Of a stretch of DNA of 64,000 nt, positions 35,460 through 47,400 are shown piece by piece; the stretch's first letter is position 1, and every line of letters begins with the position of its first letter. Both the position numbers and the translations under genes were made by a program. Under the pieces are notes generated by a model. It did not search any database and was not told the DNA's origin. It worked only from the letters and a program-made list of their open reading frames with translations. The stretch lies in NCBI GenBank assembly GCA_964036275.1, contig OZ038436.1, forward strand, positions 20,363,904 to 20,427,903, written 5' to 3'. This DNA comes from Litoditis marina (lineage: Eukaryota; Nematoda; Chromadorea; Rhabditida; Rhabditidae).

Positions 35460-37285
35460 ATGTTGTGCAGGCTATTGCTCTCCATTGCAGTTTTGTCAAT
35501 CGCGACTTTCCTCTACGATGTTCAGGTAAATTGAAAATCTGAATAATAAAATTTGTGTAATCGCTACAAAAGCTAAAGATCTTCAAGTTTCACGACAAAA
35601 CTTTTTCTCACGTGATGTCAAGATGCTAACAGAATTTGAGATGAAACGCAACTTAAATGTGAATAACAATTGAATTATCATTTCATGTGCAACTTACTAT
35701 GTTATGTACTTTCACCAGGAATCTGCTATGAGCAACATTTGCAGGCTGCTCCAACCGCTGTTGCCGTTCGCGATTCGGTCGACACCACGACCGCCATAGA
35801 TACCCTTTCTCAATCTGGCTCTCGAGTGAAACGACAAGGTGGAGGTTGCGGGTGCGGCTGCGGTTGCGGATGTTGCGGTTGCGGTGGTGGCGGCGGCGGC
35901 GGCGGAGGTGGCGGGTGTGGATGCTGTTGTTGTAGACCGAGGTGACTATTTCTTTCAACAAAATGTATACTTCTGTAATTAAACTTTAACGTCGTACACG
36001 AATCACCCAAATCATCAGAAACTGGGTGCGAGGGGTAGCATCCAATGTGATCCTATCAACAAACAAGAAAAGGAAAACACCATTGTGTCTTGTTAATCAC
36101 ATCGATTCGTGTGCAACAAAGCACCTGGCAAATTTTGAAACTCAATCCTTCATCACTTTTCTAGGTGTTGCTGTCGCCGTTGTTGTACCTGCTGCCGAAC
36201 CTGTTGCACCACCCGCTGCTGTACTTGTTGTAGACCATGCTGTGGATGCGGTAAGTGTCTGCTCACTCACTCAGTCAACAAGAGATTGATGATGTATTCA
36301 TTCCAATTTTGTCTTTGACAGCTGCACCTAAACTTTTTTTGATTTAGCACGTCCAAACTGAACTGTCGTACAGTTTTCTTAACCTTTCAAAAGAATTTAT
36401 TAATTTCTACATAATTCGTTACATCACTGATATAAGCGATATATCACGTCTTTTATATCCTATTATTTTGTGAATTTGTATATAATTTTTGAAATGACTG
36501 CACCACAGCAATTCGTGTTCTCCATACTTCGGGATGTTTTAGGATGCGGGTGTGGAGGAGGAGGTCGCAAACGCCGTTCTCTCCAGAATCTGAAGATTCA
36601 ACACGCCGACGCAATTGAGAAACAGGCACGTGAGAACATGAGCGAGAGAATGGAGCTGGAGCACAGCCACGAAGAACAAGACGGTGCAGCCGGTGTTGAA
36701 GAGAAACTGGTGAGTCAACTTTCCAAACAAACTTGTCCTAGAAATTTTGGTATTTGAATTGTAGTGTGATCGCTCTTACCTTCGACTGTCAAAACAGTAC
36801 AATTTTTGAAATCATCCTCAACAACCCTGGAATATGAAACAGAGCGCATCGCCTGCTATAGTCGTCGCCAACGGAAAGGCGGGAGGGTACTGTATATTTC
36901 GCTTTCCGCTGTGTAGCACACATGTCTTCGATTCCAATGCATGGCGGCTATGGGTTCTAATAGCGTATTGGTTAGCGCCCTGCTACGAACCTTTTGTTCG
37001 CAGGTTCGATTCCGGCGAGAGACTGATATTTATAAATTTGGCACCCACTATACCTTCCTATATATTGTTTTCGGCATTCTATCGCGCACCTTTTTTTGTA
37101 TTCAGACCAATTTGTCTTGCTGAGCTGTGGAGTTACAAATAGTAGAATACGTAACGTCAAGAATCATCTCATAATGTTAGAAAGTTTTTAAACTCCTAAT
37201 TTTCCAGGTAAAGCGCAATGTGCAGACGTCTATTGGATCGATTGTTGACATTCCCGAGTCTCCCAATGCTTACGGCTACTACTGA
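35460..37285 (+). CDS. Secreted Cys/Gly-rich precursor with dibasic sites
   Basis: Five exons: 35460-35525, 35745-35941, 36165-36250, 36543-36709, 37208-37285; 594 nt, 197 aa. MLCRLLLSIAVLSIATFLYDVQ is a signal peptide. Next come a propeptide-like AAPTAVAVRDS segment, a furin-like SRVKRQ site, a CGCGCGCGCCGCG/poly-Gly tract, a strongly Cys-Arg-rich exon (CCCRRCCTCCRTCCTTRCC), CGCGGGGRKRRS (second basic site), a charged helical segment (NMSERMELEHSHEEQ), VKRN (third site) and a NAYGYY C-terminus. The preferred acceptor of exon 2 is 35744/35745, because the earlier CAG breaks the frame. The product is predicted to be secreted and cleaved into Cys-rich pieces, perhaps extracellular matrix or peptide-like. 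The family is not recognised. A family-1 element (copy D) lies in the last intron. Confidence 0.82.
36859..37050 (+). mobile_element. Family-1 tRNA-bearing TIR element, copy D
   Basis: 192 bp from TAGTCGTCGCC to GGCACCCACTA with TA on both sides. The tRNA-like unit has B box AGGTTCGATTCC. It lies in the last intron of the Cys/Gly-rich gene. Confidence 0.85.
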
Positions 37286-37813
37286 AAATAGTGTTCTCTA
37301 ATTAATTAATAATAATAATAATAATAATAATAAGTAGTTCTCTGTCGTGTGGTGGATAAATTTTCATGCTGATTTGTTGTTAAACCATCACAGAATGGCA
37401 GACCCTTCCTTCTCGTTCGAGTTCGGTCTGTCAATTCAAATTCTTCTGATCTTCTGCGATTAGTAAATTACAAAATCGATAGAGTATGATTATCATTGAG
37501 ACCACAGACAGTCAGAGATGGTCTGCGACTCTCTGATCTCAAGTGAAGGTGGCTTCAAAAATTACTAGCTAATTTGCTAGGAACTGTCTGAGTATACCCT
37601 CGGTTGATAACTGGTAGAAGACCCGGTAAGAGCACATGAACTAAAGAGTTAACACGTGAAGAATATACTCTGTTTCATCAATCAATTGCTTTTTACAGTA
37701 ATCTGTCGAATGTTCACGGGCACTTATTTATTCGACAAACCGACTTTTAGAACCAATGTTTCATATGCTTGTGGGAAAACGAAAACGAAGTTTAAACGAG
37801 TTACAATGCCTAC

Positions 37814-37844
37814 AAGATTGTAAATATGAAATATTTACAATCTT
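37814..37844. other. Perfect 14-bp hairpin
   Basis: AAGATTGTAAATAT, loop GAA, then its exact reverse complement. Confidence 0.85.
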
Positions 37845-37907
37845 ACTACAGAGGACTATTGTTGCGTGAAAAAGACAATAGCTTATTGGAGTGTGGAGAT
37901 TTTTCTA

Positions 37908-38247
37908 TGGTGATACTACGAGGCCAATAGGAAAGGGGACGAGGGTGAAAGGGGACGAGGGGTGGGGGACGAGGGTGAAAGGGGACGGGGGGTATGGCAA
38001 AGGGGAAGAGGGCTGAGGCAAAGGGGACGAGGAATAAGGCAAAAAAACATATTGTAGAACGGGGAAAAGATGAATCAATAATGAAGATACTGAACAAGGA
38101 AAGTATTATGGAGTAATCGAAAACTAAATTTGACTAGATTTCGCTCTAATTATCAGTCCACCCCTCTGCCTCAGCCCTCGTCCCCTTTGCCATATCCCCC
38201 GTCCCCTTTCACCCTCGTCTCCTTTCCTATTCACCATACTACGATAC
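37908..38247. mobile_element. Foldback element with 'ggggacgagg' arms
   Basis: The left arm (37908-38035) has repeated 'gaaaggggacgaggg' words. The right arm (38155-38247) is the complement ('ccctcgtcccctttgcc', 'cctattcaccatactacga'). The spacer is about 120 bp. The arms differ slightly. There is no ORF with coding character. Confidence 0.75.
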
Positions 38248-38653
38248 TATTCTGATATACGAGATTTCTATCAATTGGGAATAGAGCTTTACCTTGTCTG
38301 TCGTGCGAAAAACGCGTAAAAGTTTTCGAGGTAAGCGAAAACAGTAGGCAAAACGTGTTAACATTCAGTCGGGAAATACAGCAAAAAATATCCTAAAGAA
38401 AGTCGTATTGAAAAAGAAACTTTTTGACACTTTATTTTTTTCTATTTTTGCCCTTCTTAACTCTTACCTTGTAACTTGAGGCACAATTTCATTATTAGAC
38501 TAACTTTCTTACCGAAATTATTCACCGAGTTTGTCAGCAACAACACAAAACAATTGGGGCTAAATTTTATTTATAAAGAACAAAAATTGTATACAACAAA
38601 AAATACAAGGAATTAATACATTAAATATTTTATCAGAGAATTTGATGTCCAGC

Positions 38654-39180
38654 TTATTCTTCCTCCAATTGCAGTTCCAAGTCCATATTATCGCAATGCG
38701 GGATGGGTTCCGGGTTATATTTCGGAACACTGCGCCCTGGAAATATGAGAATTAGGAAATTGCTGAAAAAACACTGTTTATACTAAATACACTATCGACA
38801 ACTTCAATTCGTGAAACACGGATACGAAAAATCAGATGAAACAGTACCAGACAGTCAAAATAGGTATTTAACACACCAATCACCAACCACATCAGAATAC
38901 ATCAGAAACACGGCATAATAAAAAGTTCACCAGTAGCCTCATCTAATAGAGTACATTAATTTAGGGTTGCGCTAGGGAAGGCAAAACAACCGTCAGAATT
39001 TAAGATCCGTTGGGGTATTATTGTAGTTTGAACCCTGAAAGATGTAATGTGTTCACCGATCAGACTACAAATTTAGTTCTATTGATTATTCAAACTCACA
39101 GTCGAATTCCTTCGTGCCATCCATGTCTTCTCTATTACATTCATCATCTCTGGTCCGAGATGGGCCCTCATCTCCTGGTA
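38654..39180 (-). pseudogene. 3' partial duplicate of the 171-aa gene, frameshifted
   Basis: Two exon-like blocks match the last two exons of the gene at 40399-42607. Block 39100-39180 matches YQEMRAHLGPEMMN, and block 38654-38736 ends RSVPKYNPEPIPHC...EEE with a stop. The upstream block lacks 7 bp (the equivalent of 'ttcacag') present in the intact copy, so the frame is lost. Upstream exons are absent. Homology to the parent continues through the intron to about 39530. Confidence 0.85.
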
Positions 39181-39661
39181 CTGAAAATATTCATTTAGGC
39201 AAAACATGAGAATCTAATAAAATATCTAAACCAAACTATCGAAACTGAACTCTATTTAAACTAAAGAGTTCACAAAATATATTTTTGTGATATTCTAACC
39301 TACCCCAAACTTAAGACGCTAACCAACCGATGAAGTTGGTAATCATATAAAACTGAATTCTAAAGTATGCTTATTTTTGACATTTGAACTACATTTACAT
39401 GTTAAACTAAAAGTACACAAACTACTGAGAGTAGTTGACTGAAAAGTAAACTACATTCACATAATCTTGTTCACATATGGGAGCTGTGGAAAAATAAGAG
39501 CTTTCACTCTAAAACTAACAAATCTCTCGTCTCTGACACACCGTTGCTAATTGAGTTGGCTGTGAATTTTTTAGTTCAAAACTCATTTTTCAGAATTTAT
39601 GTTTGTGAAAAAGATACTCAGAGATGTACTTAGTCCGGACTCGGGTTACGCCACACGTCGT

Positions 39662-39854
39662 AAAGTGAGTGCCAAATATATAAATTTCTGTCGCTCGCCG
39701 GAATCGAACCTGCGAGCAAAAGATTCGTAGCAGGGCGCTGAACACTGCGCTATTAGAGCACATAACAGGTAAGATTTGGAGTCGAAGACTGTGTGCGTAC
39801 ACAGCGGAAAGTGAGATATACAGTACCCTCCCGCCTTTCCGTTGGCGACGACTA
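39662..39854 (-). mobile_element. Family-1 tRNA-bearing TIR element, copy E
   Basis: A reverse-oriented copy between the pseudogene and its parent gene. The right end GGCGACGACTA is intact; the left end is slightly changed (taaagtgagtgcc). Confidence 0.82.
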
Positions 39855-40398
39855 TACGAGCTATAAGGCCCCAGGCTAAGTCTCTCACAATTTCACATAG
39901 TGAGTTGCAACCGCGTTTATTTCCCCTGCAAACTTGGAAACCTTGAAGACGATATTTGCACATTTCTGGGAATTTGTCCTTAATTGACGAAAGCGGTTTC
40001 GGAGCAGTTCTCATGTTTTTATTGACGAGTGTTGTCTTGGTTAACCGGATAAAAACCTGTCAGGAAAAGTCTCGTCAAGAAAATGAAAACAATACCTGCA
40101 GAACGTGTTCAAGTACATTTTCACGTATTTTGAAACCACCCGACTATTCAAATCAAAATGGCAATATCACCTGAGAATCTCAATTTGTTCCACTTTAGTG
40201 AAACCGGAAAATTGAGTCGAAAAACACAAAATGTTGTTATCTAAACAAATTCTTTGAAACAACCGCAATTAGTGTCTTATTCTGTGCCATTTGAAGTCTG
40301 TGCAAAATTAAGAGAAACGTATGAAAATTTTATTGATATCTTTAACACATTTACAATAAATAACATGAATAATTCGACCAGAATGTTCCTTGTCCAGC

Positions 40399-42607
40399 TT
40401 ATTCTTCCTTCAGTTGTAGTTCCAAGTCCATATTATCGCAATCCGGAATGGGTTCCGGATTGTACTTCGGGACACTGCGCCCTGGAAATATGAAAAATAA
40501 GGGGAAAATGACAAATATGAACTAAACCACACTCTATTTCTACTAAATCAACCAGCTGACATAACACTACAAAATAGTCAAATAGCTGTTAACCACCCTG
40601 GATATAAACTACATCTTGAAAACAGAATATGGAAAATATCCATGGCTGTTTCCAATTCGGCTTATTAAATAGTAAGTAATAATTTAGGCATAAAATACAT
40701 AACGTTAAGAAATGCATAAAGTTGGGATAGGCATAAAATGGGCGCATTTCGAGCTTCGTTTGGATGTGTCTGTAGTTTGATGTCATGAATGAAAAGGATG
40801 TAATGTTAACAGATCAAGTTACAATTCGCTGTCACCCGTTTGATGCTAATCATTGATAGTTAAAACAACGTTAATGAATTTTATACTAGTATTATTCAAA
40901 CTCACAGTCGAATTCTTTGGTGCCATCCATGTTCACAGTCTTCTCAATTACGTTCATCATCTCTGGTCCGAGATGGGCCCTCATCTCCTGGTACTGAAAA
41001 TATTCATTTAGGCAAAACTGAATGAAACTAAAAACCAAGTTGACGAAACATCTGTCTCATGTGGGATTCGAACCTACCCCAAACTTGTGGCAAACGCTCA
41101 GTTATACCGGCCAATCAAGTTGGTAATTACATTAAACAGAAGTCTACAGTATGCTTATTTTTGAAACTGCTCTCAAAATACATTTACATAATGAACTAAA
41201 TGTAAACTAGCTACTGAAAGTAATTTACTGAAAAGTAAACTACATTTACATAATCTAATTTGCATACAGGAGCTGCGGAATAATATGAGCTTTCACTAAT
41301 GAATAAACTAACTACCAAACAAATAAACTAACTGATAAAATAACTTATGAAACTAACAAATATTTACCTCTTGAAAGTCCAACTCGGCCTGAGTTGGCTT
41401 TTTCGAGCAATTTCTCTTCTTCCACATCTGGAACTTTGTCATACTATCAACGTGGATTTCCATATCCTTTTCCCTCGAAACCACGGCCTCCAACTCAGCA
41501 TTCACCTGAAAATAGGACAATCGTTACAAACACACTAGTAAACAAGAAAACAATAAACGAAAGACACAAATATAAAATCGGAAGAACACTACTAGTTCAT
41601 TTTTGTCATACCAGAAGCCAAGAACTATAGGAAACATAGATAAATATGAAAAGAAAGTCATGAACTTTCTAATAAAAGGTGTTGAAGTCATGACAAATGT
41701 TAAGAATTAAAGTGAGATACAAGATAGTACATACCACTTTGGTGTACTCCTCGTCCGCTTTCACATTGACTACCGCAGTTCCATTCGCCATTGTTCCAGT
41801 TGCACCCTTGGTGGCAGTCGTCTTGTACTGGTTCTGGAATAATATTTATAATGAAAACATGAAAAAGTGTAATTAAATAAGCTATCCTTACGGTCCCATT
41901 ACTAATCTGATAACTAAAAAATAGCAAATGGTGAGCGAAATAGAATTAGGCTGAAACCTCTAAAAAAGCTTGAAACTCTAAAAACTTAAACAGAAGGATA
42001 GAGTGTAAGAGCTATTAAACGTTGGTAAGCGAAACATTTCATGTGATGCTCGGAATACAGATGAATGGCATTCGGATAGTCTAAACAAGACCAGAGTCGC
42101 AGAAGTATGAATATCAAAATGGAAAATTTCACCAACGTTTCCTCCGAAGTAGTTTTTGCGACGCGGTCCCTTTTTCTTCTCGTCGGTGTTGCCGCGAGCC
42201 TGGAGAAATATACGTTCAAAAACGAGATAAAAATACACTCATGCACTAAACTTAATTGTTTTTGATTTAAATTTACATAGATAGTGAATAATTGAATGTA
42301 CTACTATACACGATTGGCAATTGCATAAAACAGTCACAATTACAACTACACACACAATTATTACAATCAAACTAGTATTTCTCAAATAAGCAGAAGAACT
42401 TCCATTAGAAATTTTATGGTTGATCGGAAACAAACTTCTATGAAACATGATAAGACGACTCGATTAAAGTTTAGGAAAATTTGTAGTTTTGCACTGACTT
42501 ACAACTATAAGGTTCAAAATTAGCTATATCTCAGATTGCAAGATTATGAAAAAGTAGTTTACCTGGTACAGGTTGCTAGCGTCCACGTTGGGGGCATCGT
42601 CACTCAT
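40399..42607 (-). CDS. Unknown 171-aa charged protein
   Basis: Six exons: 42563-42607, 42137-42199, 41735-41833, 41368-41505, 40906-40993, 40399-40481; 516 nt. It starts MSDDAPNVDASNLYQ, directly after a TTACAG acceptor 6 nt upstream (likely spliced-leader site). It is rich in Lys/Glu, with KKKGPRRKNYFGGN, an alpha-helical central part (VNAELEAVVSREKDMEIHV) and an acidic end (CDNMDLELQLKEE). There is no signal peptide, TM segment or recognised domain; it is probably cytoplasmic or nuclear. The donor of exon 2 is a weak GTTGGT. Its 3' end was duplicated downstream and is now a pseudogene. Confidence 0.75.
41051..41120 (-). other. tRNA-like remnant in an intron
   Basis: The minus strand has a B-box-like GGTTCGAATCCC preceded by a possible A box (GGCCGGTATAACTGAGCG). 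The duplicated intron near 39,300 has a more eroded version, so it predates the duplication. Confidence 0.4.
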
Positions 42608-43489
42608 GTTGGGCTGTAACATAGAAGTAATTTTGAAAACAAATTTATAGAAATAGTTTTTCTGTTACTGACGAGAAAATCCGCATTTCGTCTTCGAGTT
42701 TTCCCAAATTTTGAACTTATGGTTGCATACCCACATCAAACTCATACAACATTAGTGGGAAATAAAACAATCGCGGTAATTCTAAAAGTATCGAATCAAC
42801 AACTATAGTCAGAAAATGTTGGCAATAATGCAAGCCCAGATCCCAGACTATTAGACTTCTTCAAAAGATATGGAAGCTAGATACAAGAAAATAGCGCATG
42901 ATCGAAGAGACCCAGGCCAGGAACTGATTCTTGGGATACCAACCTAGGAGATAGGAGAATAAGACTGACTGGCAGAGCAGAGAGAAGCGAATGAAGCCTT
43001 CTACTCGGAAATAACAAAAACGACGAGAAAACAGACAGAACGTGTTTCTTTCGTTAGACCACGATTGAAAACAGGAATCACAGGAAGATCCTTGGAAATG
43101 CACGTGCCGTTATGCAAATGAAGACTCTTAACAGGTTCTGGAAAGACCAGACCAAAAATCATGATATAGCTCGAAGAAAACTTGAAGAGAAAAAATTATA
43201 GAACTTTTTTTAATCTCGAAATTCATTTTGAATGGGAGACATAATTCGTGCACTTTCTTCATATTGTGAACTAACAGGACGCTTTGATTTTTTGCTCTTG
43301 TTCCAGCTTCAATCAAACTAATTTAGTTTTCTTTTTCGAGATTGGCGTTATTCGAGATTTTTATTTTCGTTTGAACTGTTGTGTCTATGTTTTGTCTTGT
43401 ATTTGTATGTCTATGAACACCAAATATCACAAATTCAGCTTTATTTCACGATCCACTTTAGTACGAAACCCATATTATGAAACTGTCGG
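42608..43489. other. Intergenic; nothing recognised
   Basis: Short ORFs only, none with splice context or a known domain. Confidence 0.4.
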
Positions 43490-44403
43490 CTACTTTTCTT
43501 TCTTCGGTTCAGCGGCCGAAATATTGTTAGTTGTGCCAGCTGGGCTGGTCGAATTATCCGGGGTCTTGACAGTGCTGACAGCTCTGGAATAGCGAACAAA
43601 TATAAGGAGTGATCAACTCTCAGTTGTAATTTGATCGCGTTACGCGTACACCGGAAAAGTTTACTTAGAACAGTGCGAGCTCCATAATATTAATGCAAAA
43701 ACTCCTGGGGTTCCGCTCATCAACTTACGCTCATTTTCTAGAAATCTTGTCATAAAGGATTTGATCAAAAATATCTTACCTTTTTTAAATACAACAACTG
43801 TTTAGACATTTATTAGAAGAAGATAGGTGAAAAACTCACGAAATTTCATCAGAATCCCTGGCGTTGGAAATGAAAGCCGTATCCATATAGAGTCCCTAGA
43901 AAACCATCAATACAAATGAGAGTGAAAGTATAATGTTATATGAAGTTTACAAATTGAAAAATGCTGTCTTCAGTTCGATGATCAATTTGGTTCATCTATT
44001 TTTACGTTTCCACCTACCCGGCAAGCTTCTTCTCTCTTCGTTTCTTGGAATGATTTGGAATCGGACGGACCCAAAACACAGCCGAGAATGTATCCACGCT
44101 TCTGACGAGTGAAGTTGCCAACTGAAAAGGAAGAACGTAGTTCAAAATGAGAAATGACCCAAACTTCACATAATACGACAACAACAATGGAAAATAGTTA
44201 TAATCAATACTAACATGCATCCTCAGGACCGTCTCCAAATGACTTTTGGGAAGGATAGCACAGCAGAATTCGCGCCCAATTGATTCCCACCTTCTCTCTA
44301 GTAGACTCGGCCAATAGTTCTGAACAATAATTTTCAGTTGAAAGGAAATATATGATATAAAGGGATCATCTCTCTCTTTTTCCTCTATCTCTCTCTCTCT
44401 ATC

Positions 44404-44434
<31 letters not shown>

Positions 44435-47400
44435 CTCTCGCTCCGTCTCCCTCTCTTTCTCTGCCCCCCCCCCTCTTTCTCTCCCTCTCTCTTATGAGAA
44501 ACTTGCCTTTATATTTCTTGGTCCATGTTTCGGGAATGTACTTGGGAGAAGTCATAATTTCGTCGAAGAGAGCCGCTTTCACCTCAAATTAACATCAGTA
44601 TTTAGTCGAGAAAATAATACAGCTAAACTCAAAAACGTACAAAAACCCTGTATAGTTACAACGTTAAAGGTTGGATGAATAGGTGCTAATGGAAACGAAA
44701 ATGAATCCTACAGCGTTTGAAACTTTCAGACAATTTCAAGCATGCTAAACTTTTCGGTAATTCACATAAACTACAAGTTATCATTGTACAGCAGGCTACC
44801 GAGAAAACACTAGTGTTTTTTGTGTTTTGCTGGAATACATTATTCTGAATAGTTGACAGTTTACTGTAGGAGGTTACAAATGAATGAAGCGGAGTATATG
44901 TGCACCCGCCCAAACCATCAAACCCAAGCTCCGTAAAAAGTAGGATAAATCCATTCTATCGTTCACCTTCTCTCTTTCTTCAATCAGCTTCTTTGTTTCT
45001 TCATCAATAGAAATGTTATTGACTTTCATCCAATCAATAGTCTTGTCCAGGGCTACGTCCAACACTTTCAACACCTGAATACTGTTATTATGGAGAATAT
45101 TCGAAGTTTGAAATGAAGTATTGCAATGTAAGGCAAATAAGCACATTAGATGAATTTTTTCAACCAGCACAACTTTCACATCACAATCACAGACATCTCG
45201 TTTTGGTGTCAAACTACAAACGCAGCAAAATGCAAACTTTTCACAAAAGTTTCACAGGGCTCGTTACTTCCAGAATCTTCTAGTACTTCTACTTGCACTT
45301 TCAGTACTTGGAGGAAACTTCTAGTAAATATCGGTCTTGTTGTGAGAAGACACGTATCTTCTATTGGCACTATTCCAGTAGACTATTGCACTATAAGAGC
45401 TCGTGAACAACCAACCTCTTTGTTGTATGCCACTTTTCCAGAGAAGAATCTGGCCAAAAGTTCGTTTTCCTCTTTGGTCATCAACTTTTCGAAGGCCTTT
45501 TCTCGGTGGGCAACGCGCAGAATCTTTCGAGCAGCCTTGATCGCGGCTTTCTGAAAAAAAAGTTTCACAAAACAAGTTTCAGAGTTCAATTCTGTTCCTC
45601 TATTTTAAATCTAATCTCAATTTTTGAAATACTCAAATGGTCTCCTTTTCGATGTTTTCGCAGTCTGTTTATCCCTTTCTAAATGTTTACGATAGCTGCG
45701 TTATTTGCATCGGATCAAGAAAAAGGAGGGGGTAAATTTATTTGATTGAATGAATTTTTCAATTAATATTTGATATTAGAACTGGGTTAATCTTTAAAAA
45801 CCCTCACATCGTTGGCGGCACATTCCTGCTGCATGATCTTCTCGAATTCTTCGTCCTGCAAAAAATAAAGTTTGATCAAGCAAGTTAAGCAAAACCGAAA
45901 TTTCAATGAACATTTATCAGTTATGTAAAACTCTAGTGATTAGTATCGTGAACTATAAATACTTTGTTGAGCCACAGCTCAATGCAAACTTATACAAGAG
46001 GCGTAAATAAACTGAGAATCGGTTCTTCTCTGAACCCAAACTGTAGTCCACGGTAACTATTCCTTCAAGCTGATCAAAAGATTTGTCCAGTGGTACAATA
46101 TCCACTGCGGATACTTATAGCAATTCGTACATTCTCAAAGTGTAATTCCATGTTGCATTTGAGAGAAAGTTATATTCGTTCTGGTTTGTACCTTTAGACT
46201 CCACTCTTCAACGTACCTCAAGTTTGCCAAACACGGTGTCCTTTGCTTTAGGTGCCAGCTTAGTTGACATCACTGGCTCGACGAGAGTTGTCAGACTGTG
46301 GTCAGAATCCCGAGACTCGGACTGCAACGAAAGAGATACAAATCGGACCAGACAAGCATTATACTACATTTTTGATGAAATAACGGACACTACTACCTCT
46401 ACCAATATAGCTTCAATAAAGAGTCACGTGATAAGTATACTAGTTCAATAAATATATAGTTTAATGGTTTCACTTTTGATTTTCCTAACGTATTGCAAAA
46501 ATTGAAAAAGTTCCAGCAATTCTGATGTTGATTACTGGAGAAGACTGCTCACCGTTTTAGCCGCAGACTGCTTCTGACTCTCTGAAATGGAAAAGTTGGT
46601 TTTGATACAAAACCAACTACGATACATTGTACCCCATACCTAATTATTCCTCACAAGATTGTCGGAAGTTTTGAAAAAGCAAACCAATTCGATATATTTG
46701 TTTGGATACTGTTACAGGTAAAAGTATACCTTCGTTGTGAGTGGATGTCTCAGCATTCTTGGGTACATCAGCAGCAGACTAAATGGGAATAATATTGGAA
46801 ATAGAATATAAATTGAACAGTCGAACAACTTCAATCACGTGACTCTAGCTAAACACCTTTAATGAAAACTTCTGCGAGCTGCAATACTCTGTTCCGTATA
46901 TACGTAACTGCATGCAGTATTTAGTCGAACATCCAGGTGTTGGTAGTTTCAAATTCAAACAATGTCAAACCTAAAATGTTAATCACCTCTCTGTAAAAGG
47001 TTAAATGTGGGTGAAACACACAGATGAATTTGCTAATTCTATGCACTAAACGCAAAAATGACTTACCGTTGTTACAGGAGTGAGCGCCGCAGTATTAGTA
47101 TCTTCCGGGTCAACGGGTTGTTTTGCTGGTGTCTTCTGACGTCCAGAATCCTCTGCCTTGACCTTCTTGACGCGGACGGCACTACTGTCGTCGTCGCGTT
47201 CGCTAGCCGGCATGGCGGAGGAAACCTCCCTGGCGCTCTCGTCCGCCTTTATCTTCTTCTGAGACTCGTCAATACTGTTCTCAGTATCATCAACCTTCGT
47301 GGCAGACTTGGTCACCTTGGCCTTGGGTTTCTGAAACAACGAAACTCGAGTTATTGAAATGTGATATACTGTAGACAACCTTGTTTGCCGGGAAAAATGA

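Larger units (their letters stand above)
37286..38653. other. Intergenic with two inverted repeats
   Basis: No gene seen. It holds an AAT microsatellite near 37307-37333, a perfect hairpin (37814-37844) and a large G/C-rich inverted repeat (37908-38247). Confidence 0.6.

Noticed and set aside
35719..35941. Exon 2 of the Cys/Gly-rich gene starting at the first CAG (35719)
   Set aside because: It puts the signal-peptide exon out of frame and hits a stop; the acceptor at 35744 keeps the frame.
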